Shown piece after piece: positions 13,619 through 16,700 of a stretch of DNA of 16,700 bases (position 1 is its first letter; each line of letters starts with the position of its first letter). The position numbers and the translations under genes were made by a program. The notes under the pieces are model-generated. The model searched no databases, was not told where the DNA came from, and saw nothing but the letters and a program-made list of their open reading frames with translations. The stretch comes from Ardenticatenaceae bacterium (GTDB lineage Bacteria > Chloroflexota > Anaerolineae > Promineifilales > Promineifilaceae), in the NCBI GenBank assembly GCA_020634395.1, contig JACKBU010000048.1:1-16700 (forward strand), in the 5' to 3' direction.

Positions 13619-13647
13619 GTAGAGACGCCTCGGCGAGGCGTCTCTAC
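13619..13647. repeat. Perfect palindromic repeat GTAGAGACGCCTC between sulfatase and HAD genes
   Basis: GTAGAGACGCCTC (13619-13631) and GAGGCGTCTCTAC (13635-13647) form a perfect 13-bp stem around GGC. The GTAGAGACG.../...CGTCTCTAC type is, from memory, a repeat widespread in Chloroflexota and cyanobacterial genomes. No T-run follows on the - strand, so a partial transcription or processing signal inside the operon is possible but unproven. Confidence 0.7.
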
Positions 13648-13676
13648 TTTATAAGATTAGAAACAAACCTTGAAGT

Positions 13677-16043
13677 TTAGTCGAGCGCCATGCCCGCGGC
13701 CATCTCCATTTCCAGGTCGCGGTACTGCTCCTTCTCTACCGAAACTTCTACATACTGGATGGTGCCGCCGGTGAACGCGCCTTGAGTTTCCGGCGTGTAC
13801 TCTGCCGCCACCGAGTCGGCGCTGTCGCGGCCGACACACAGACCATCACCACACAGCGTGAACTTACCGGTTTGGGTGCGCATCGGGCCTTCGGCCACAA
13901 CCTTGTCGTTGATATACAGCCTGGCCGTACCGTGCGACTCGCCATACTCGCCAGCCTTTTCCCGGATGAACTCCACACCCAGCGTGTACTTGCCCGGCTT
14001 GAGTGTCTCATCGGAAATGAACCGCTGTTCCGGCGGAATACCCAGGAAGTTGTATACGTAGTTGAGTTTACCTTCATGGATGAACAGCGAGTGCCCACCG
14101 AAGCGGGAACCGTGGGCGAAGATGACGCCGGAGGTATCCTCACCGACCTCGACGTTAGCCAGAATCTTGTAGGAACGTCCGCGCACGTTGGCCGCCACAC
14201 CTTCGGGAACGGCCGTTGTGTCCGGGTAGTAGATGTAGCGTTCGCGCGGCGGCTCGGTGGACGGCCGTTCCACGGTCAGGACTTCTCTTGCGGAACGATC
14301 ATCAAGGGGCAGCACCAGGTTCTTGCGTGCCTCATCAAACCACAACTGCTTCAGGTGTTCGAGTTTTTCCGGGTACTTGTCAGCCAGATTGGTGGATTCG
14401 GAACGATCCTCAGCTACGTGGTACAACTCCCACTCGTCCTCTTCAAAACGGCCGTGGCCGGTCAGCGGGACGTGAACCGCAGCCGCACGCCAGCCGTCCT
14501 CCCAGATACCGCGCGTACCCAGCATCTCGAAGTATTGATGCTTCTTCTGGGTGGGACCGTCGGGGGCGGCGTCAAAGCTGTAGCGCATCGACACGCCGGA
14601 AAGCGGGTACTGCTCCACGCCGCGATAAACGTCAGGCATCTCCAGCCCGCACACATCCAGAATGGTCGGTACAATGTCGGTGGAATGATGGTATTGGTGG
14701 CGCACCTCACCCCGTGCCTTCATCCCCTTTGGCCAGGAGACAATCAGTGGGTCACAGGTACCACCTGAGTATTCCGAGTAGCGCTTGAACATCTTGAAGG
14801 GCGTCGAGAAGGCCACCGCCCAGCCCGTCGGGAAGTGGTTGTAGGCATCCGGACCACCGAGCTTGTCCAACAATTTCATGTTTTCTTCGAGCGTATCCGG
14901 GAACCCGTTGAAGAACTTGTTCTCGTTGACCGAGCCATTGGGCGAGCCTTCGCCAGAGGTGCCGTTGTCGGCGGCGTAGAACACCAGGGTGTTGTCGAGC
15001 TGGCCGGATTCTTCCAGATAGTCGATGATACGTCCGATTTGGGCATCGGTGTACTCTGAGAAACCTGCGAACACTTCCGCCATGCGGGCGAAAAGCTTCT
15101 TTTGGTCATCGTTCAACGTGTCCCAGGGCAAGACGGCATCGGCGGGGTTCGCCACTTCGTCCGGCAGCGGATTGATCGGTGTCAATTCAGTGCCTTCAGG
15201 TATAACCCCTTTCGCGATCATGCGTTCCAGCACCCACTCGCGGTACGCTTCGTAACCATCGTCGAACTTGCCCTTATATTTGTCGATGTATTCCTGCGGG
15301 GCATGGTGCGGGGCATGGTTGGCGCCAGGGCAGAACCACATGTACCACGGTTTGGAGGGGTTGCTGGCCTTGTTGTCACGGATCATGCGGATGGCCTGGT
15401 CGGCCAGATCCTTGGAGAGGTGGTAGCCCTCTGCGGGGGTGTAGGGTTGATCAATGTAATGGTTGTCTTCGACTAAATCGGGGTACCACTGGTTGGTTTC
15501 GCCGCCCAAGAAGCCATAGAAGCGGTCAAAGCCCTGCTGCAAGGGCCATGTGCCCTTATACCCGCCAGGGGCATTGTCCACCTCCGGCACGTTGTGGTTC
15601 TTACCCACCCAGAAGGTGCTCCAACCGGCATCCTGAAGGATATGGCCAACTGTGGCGCACTGTGCGGGAATACGGCCGTGATGACCAGGGAAACCATCGG
15701 TGGCCTCCGTGATACAGGAGAAGCCGTTGAGGTGGTGGTTGCGCCCAGTCAGGATAGTGGAGCGGGTCGGTGAGCAGATTGCCGTGGTGTGCCACTGAGA
15801 GTAGAGCAGGCCGCGATCCGCCAGTTTTTGCGCCGTGGGCATGTTGATACCGCCGCCAAAGGGGGACCAGGCGGACAAACCGGTATCATCATACAAGATG
15901 AAGAGCACGCTGGGGGCATCCTCCGGTGCCTTCGGAGGGCTGTAAGGCCCCCAGTCGGGTACCGAGTCGCGCACATCGAGTTCGATCTTCCCCTTGAAAA
16001 CCTTCTCGGTATGCAGTTCAGGTAATGTTTTCTTCTCTGCCAT
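13677..16043 (-). CDS. Arylsulfatase (type I, formylglycine-dependent)
   Basis: This 788-residue protein hydrolyses sulfate esters, releasing inorganic sulfate. The formylglycine motif is C90-S-P-T-R94 in ICSPTRSTILTGRNHHLNG, so activation by a formylglycine-generating enzyme is needed; none is encoded here. Metal and sulfate ligands are visible: D52-D53 in LYDDTG, K148 and H150 in VGKNH, H243 in GANHAPHH, and D359-N360 in YAADNGTSGEGS. The C-terminal 200 or so residues form a beta-rich domain seen in long arylsulfatases of this type. No signal peptide is present, suggesting a cytosolic enzyme. The start is well supported: AGGAGGT lies 5 bp before the ATG. The HAD and SulP genes follow on the same strand, implying sulfate-ester use linked to anion transport. 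Confidence 0.93.
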   Translation of the reverse strand: MAEKKTLPELHTEKVFKGKIELDVRDSVPDWGPYSPPKAPEDAPSVLFILYDDTGLSAWSPFGGGINMPTAQKLADRGLLYSQWHTTAICSPTRSTILTGRNHHLNGFSCITEATDGFPGHHGRIPAQCATVGHILQDAGWSTFWVGKNHNVPEVDNAPGGYKGTWPLQQGFDRFYGFLGGETNQWYPDLVEDNHYIDQPYTPAEGYHLSKDLADQAIRMIRDNKASNPSKPWYMWFCPGANHAPHHAPQEYIDKYKGKFDDGYEAYREWVLERMIAKGVIPEGTELTPINPLPDEVANPADAVLPWDTLNDDQKKLFARMAEVFAGFSEYTDAQIGRIIDYLEESGQLDNTLVFYAADNGTSGEGSPNGSVNENKFFNGFPDTLEENMKLLDKLGGPDAYNHFPTGWAVAFSTPFKMFKRYSEYSGGTCDPLIVSWPKGMKARGEVRHQYHHSTDIVPTILDVCGLEMPDVYRGVEQYPLSGVSMRYSFDAAPDGPTQKKHQYFEMLGTRGIWEDGWRAAAVHVPLTGHGRFEEDEWELYHVAEDRSESTNLADKYPEKLEHLKQLWFDEARKNLVLPLDDRSAREVLTVERPSTEPPRERYIYYPDTTAVPEGVAANVRGRSYKILANVEVGEDTSGVIFAHGSRFGGHSLFIHEGKLNYVYNFLGIPPEQRFISDETLKPGKYTLGVEFIREKAGEYGESHGTARLYINDKVVAEGPMRTQTGKFTLCGDGLCVGRDSADSVAAEYTPETQGAFTGGTIQYVEVSVEKEQYRDLEMEMAAGMALD

Positions 16044-16102
16044 TGTGTACCTCCTAAATTGGAGATGGGATTGAATATCGCCATCTCGTCACTGATCAGC
16101 CG

Positions 16103-16700
16103 TTATTTATCAGAATCTGAATCGTCACTTTCTGGTTTTGAATCACCATCTGCTTTTGCATCATCAGCTGCGGGGGCGGACACGGTCGCTTCACCGGCTA
16201 CCATCTGGGCAATTTCGCCAGAAAGTTCATCGCCAACGGTCAGGGTGACGACGTTGGCGTTGAAGCCATCCATTTTGTTGATGACTGTTTCGCTGGCCCA
16301 ATCTTCTATCAGCAGCATAAACGCGGAGGTGTCCGGCTGCATGGCTTCACCGATTTCTTTGAGTTCGCCCTTGGAAAACGGCCGTCCCAAATACTTGCCA
16401 GCCGCACCACCGACCACGGCGCCGCCCACTGTCCAGGCCAACAAACCGGCCGGACCGCCAATCAGCCCCAAAAGGCCGCCGCCCGCGGCGCCAACAGCCC
16501 CGCCGAACACGCCGTGGCCCGGTTCGTGAATGTGGGTCTTGCCCTTTTCGTCTACAGAGACCACTGCTTCTACGACGATGTATTGGCCGTCTAACAAACC
16601 GGATTTTTTAATTTCTTTGACAGTTTCACCGGCTGTTTTTTCGCCGGCGAACGTAAAGGCCAAAACGTTATAAATGGCTGACTTTTCTTTTTTCTCTTTT
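16103..16700 (-). CDS. DUF1269-family protein (5' end outside the window)
   Basis: At least 198 residues are visible. The frame stays open to the right edge (...KEKKEKSAIYNVLAFTF), so the true start lies beyond 16700; the TTG at 16663 is not the start. The core holds the DUF1269 features: a Gly/Ala-rich hydrophobic hairpin (HGVFGGAVGAAGGGLLGLIGG and WTVGGAVVGGAAGKYLG), then FSKGELKEIGEAMQPDTSAFMLLIEDW. The function of this family is unknown. The glycine-zipper-like hairpin suggests membrane association. The last 25 residues are an acidic, low-complexity Asp/Ser/Ala tail (ADDAKADGDSKPESDDSDSDK). It ends 59 bp before the arylsulfatase start on the same strand and may be cotranscribed with it. 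Confidence 0.82.
   Translation of the reverse strand, partial: KEKKEKSAIYNVLAFTFAGEKTAGETVKEIKKSGLLDGQYIVVEAVVSVDEKGKTHIHEPGHGVFGGAVGAAGGGLLGLIGGPAGLLAWTVGGAVVGGAAGKYLGRPFSKGELKEIGEAMQPDTSAFMLLIEDWASETVINKMDGFNANVVTLTVGDELSGEIAQMVAGEATVSAPAADDAKADGDSKPESDDSDSDK

Larger units (their letters stand above)
89..16385. repeat. Dispersed highly iterated palindrome ACGGCCGT (32 copies by hand count)
   Basis: The perfect palindrome ACGGCCGT starts at 89, 136, 165, 209, 307, 354, 1131, 1588, 3343, 3725, 4341, 4491, 5361, 6926, 7946, 8274, 8424, 8565, 9026, 9186, 9645, 10363, 10550, 11654, 12326, 13148, 13330, 14209, 14261, 14448, 15672 and 16378. Twelve copies are intergenic and nearly all of those are preceded by GGGAA or GGGAAA on the + strand. 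Twenty lie inside genes on both strands, read as T-A-V, N/D/G/H-G-R or K/E/G-R-P depending on frame. A random 8-mer of this composition should occur less than once in 16.7 kb. One-base variants also occur (for example at 255 and 10080). The span given runs from the first to the last copy. The pattern resembles HIP1 of cyanobacteria; its function here is unknown. Confidence 0.9.

Noticed and set aside
13782..14768. 328-residue ORF antisense to the arylsulfatase
   Set aside because: Although long, it has no recognisable domain or ribosome binding site, and the opposite frame encodes a clear sulfatase.
16103..16663. DUF1269 gene starting at TTG 16663
   Set aside because: The frame continues without a stop to the window edge with plausible sequence, so the gene is 5'-truncated by the window rather than starting there.

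Overview
The window looks like chromosome of a free-living bacterium of moderately high GC, most likely a filamentous or environmental Chloroflexota (Anaerolineae/Ardenticatenia type). That placement is an inference from gene content, from the mix of intergenic repeats, and from a very abundant 8-bp palindrome, ACGGCCGT. No rRNA, tRNA, CRISPR array, transposase or phage gene was seen.

Layout. From 1 to 10690 all genes read on the + strand. In order they are a VOC/glyoxalase-fold protein (560-1012), a small cupin (1198-1539), a DUF1254/DUF1214 protein (1885-3285), a CPBP (Rce1/CAAX-type) membrane protease (3431-4144), a small alpha/beta hydrolase (4559-5125), an isoprenylcysteine-methyltransferase-family membrane protein (5142-5768), a uronate-dehydrogenase-like SDR (6021-6779), an unknown two-helix membrane protein (7144-7644), a possible 36-residue ORF (7677-7787), and a large membrane-anchored PQQ-type beta-propeller protein (7811-10690). 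From 10912 to the right edge everything reads on the - strand and so converges on the first block. In transcription order these are a DUF1269 protein cut by the window edge, an arylsulfatase, a HAD phosphatase and a SulP anion transporter with a STAS domain. The last three look like a sulfate-ester hydrolysis and sulfate transport operon.

The + strand half has long gaps between genes, and these are the most unusual part. They are built from short repeat modules, each present two to four times and joined at ACGGCCGT. Module P contains TTGCAT and lies 41-42 bp before ACGGCCGT. Module R (CGGTTGGCGCGGCTT) follows ACGGCCGT and leads into genes. Module S holds a sigma70-like promoter (TTCACA-17-TATGAT) directly abutting a hairpin with a T-run. 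Module T contains AAAGTCGAGACA and a CCGGGAGGTT hairpin. At the left end, the P-ACGGCCGT-S arrangement is interrupted by a tandem array of about 265 bp made of paired ACGGCCGT sites. The same arrangement near 4300 is uninterrupted. By hand count ACGGCCGT occurs 32 times in 16.7 kb (12 between genes, 20 inside genes, in all three reading frames). Only a fraction of one copy is expected by chance. It therefore behaves like the HIP1 palindrome of cyanobacteria, and several genes that lack it altogether may be later arrivals.
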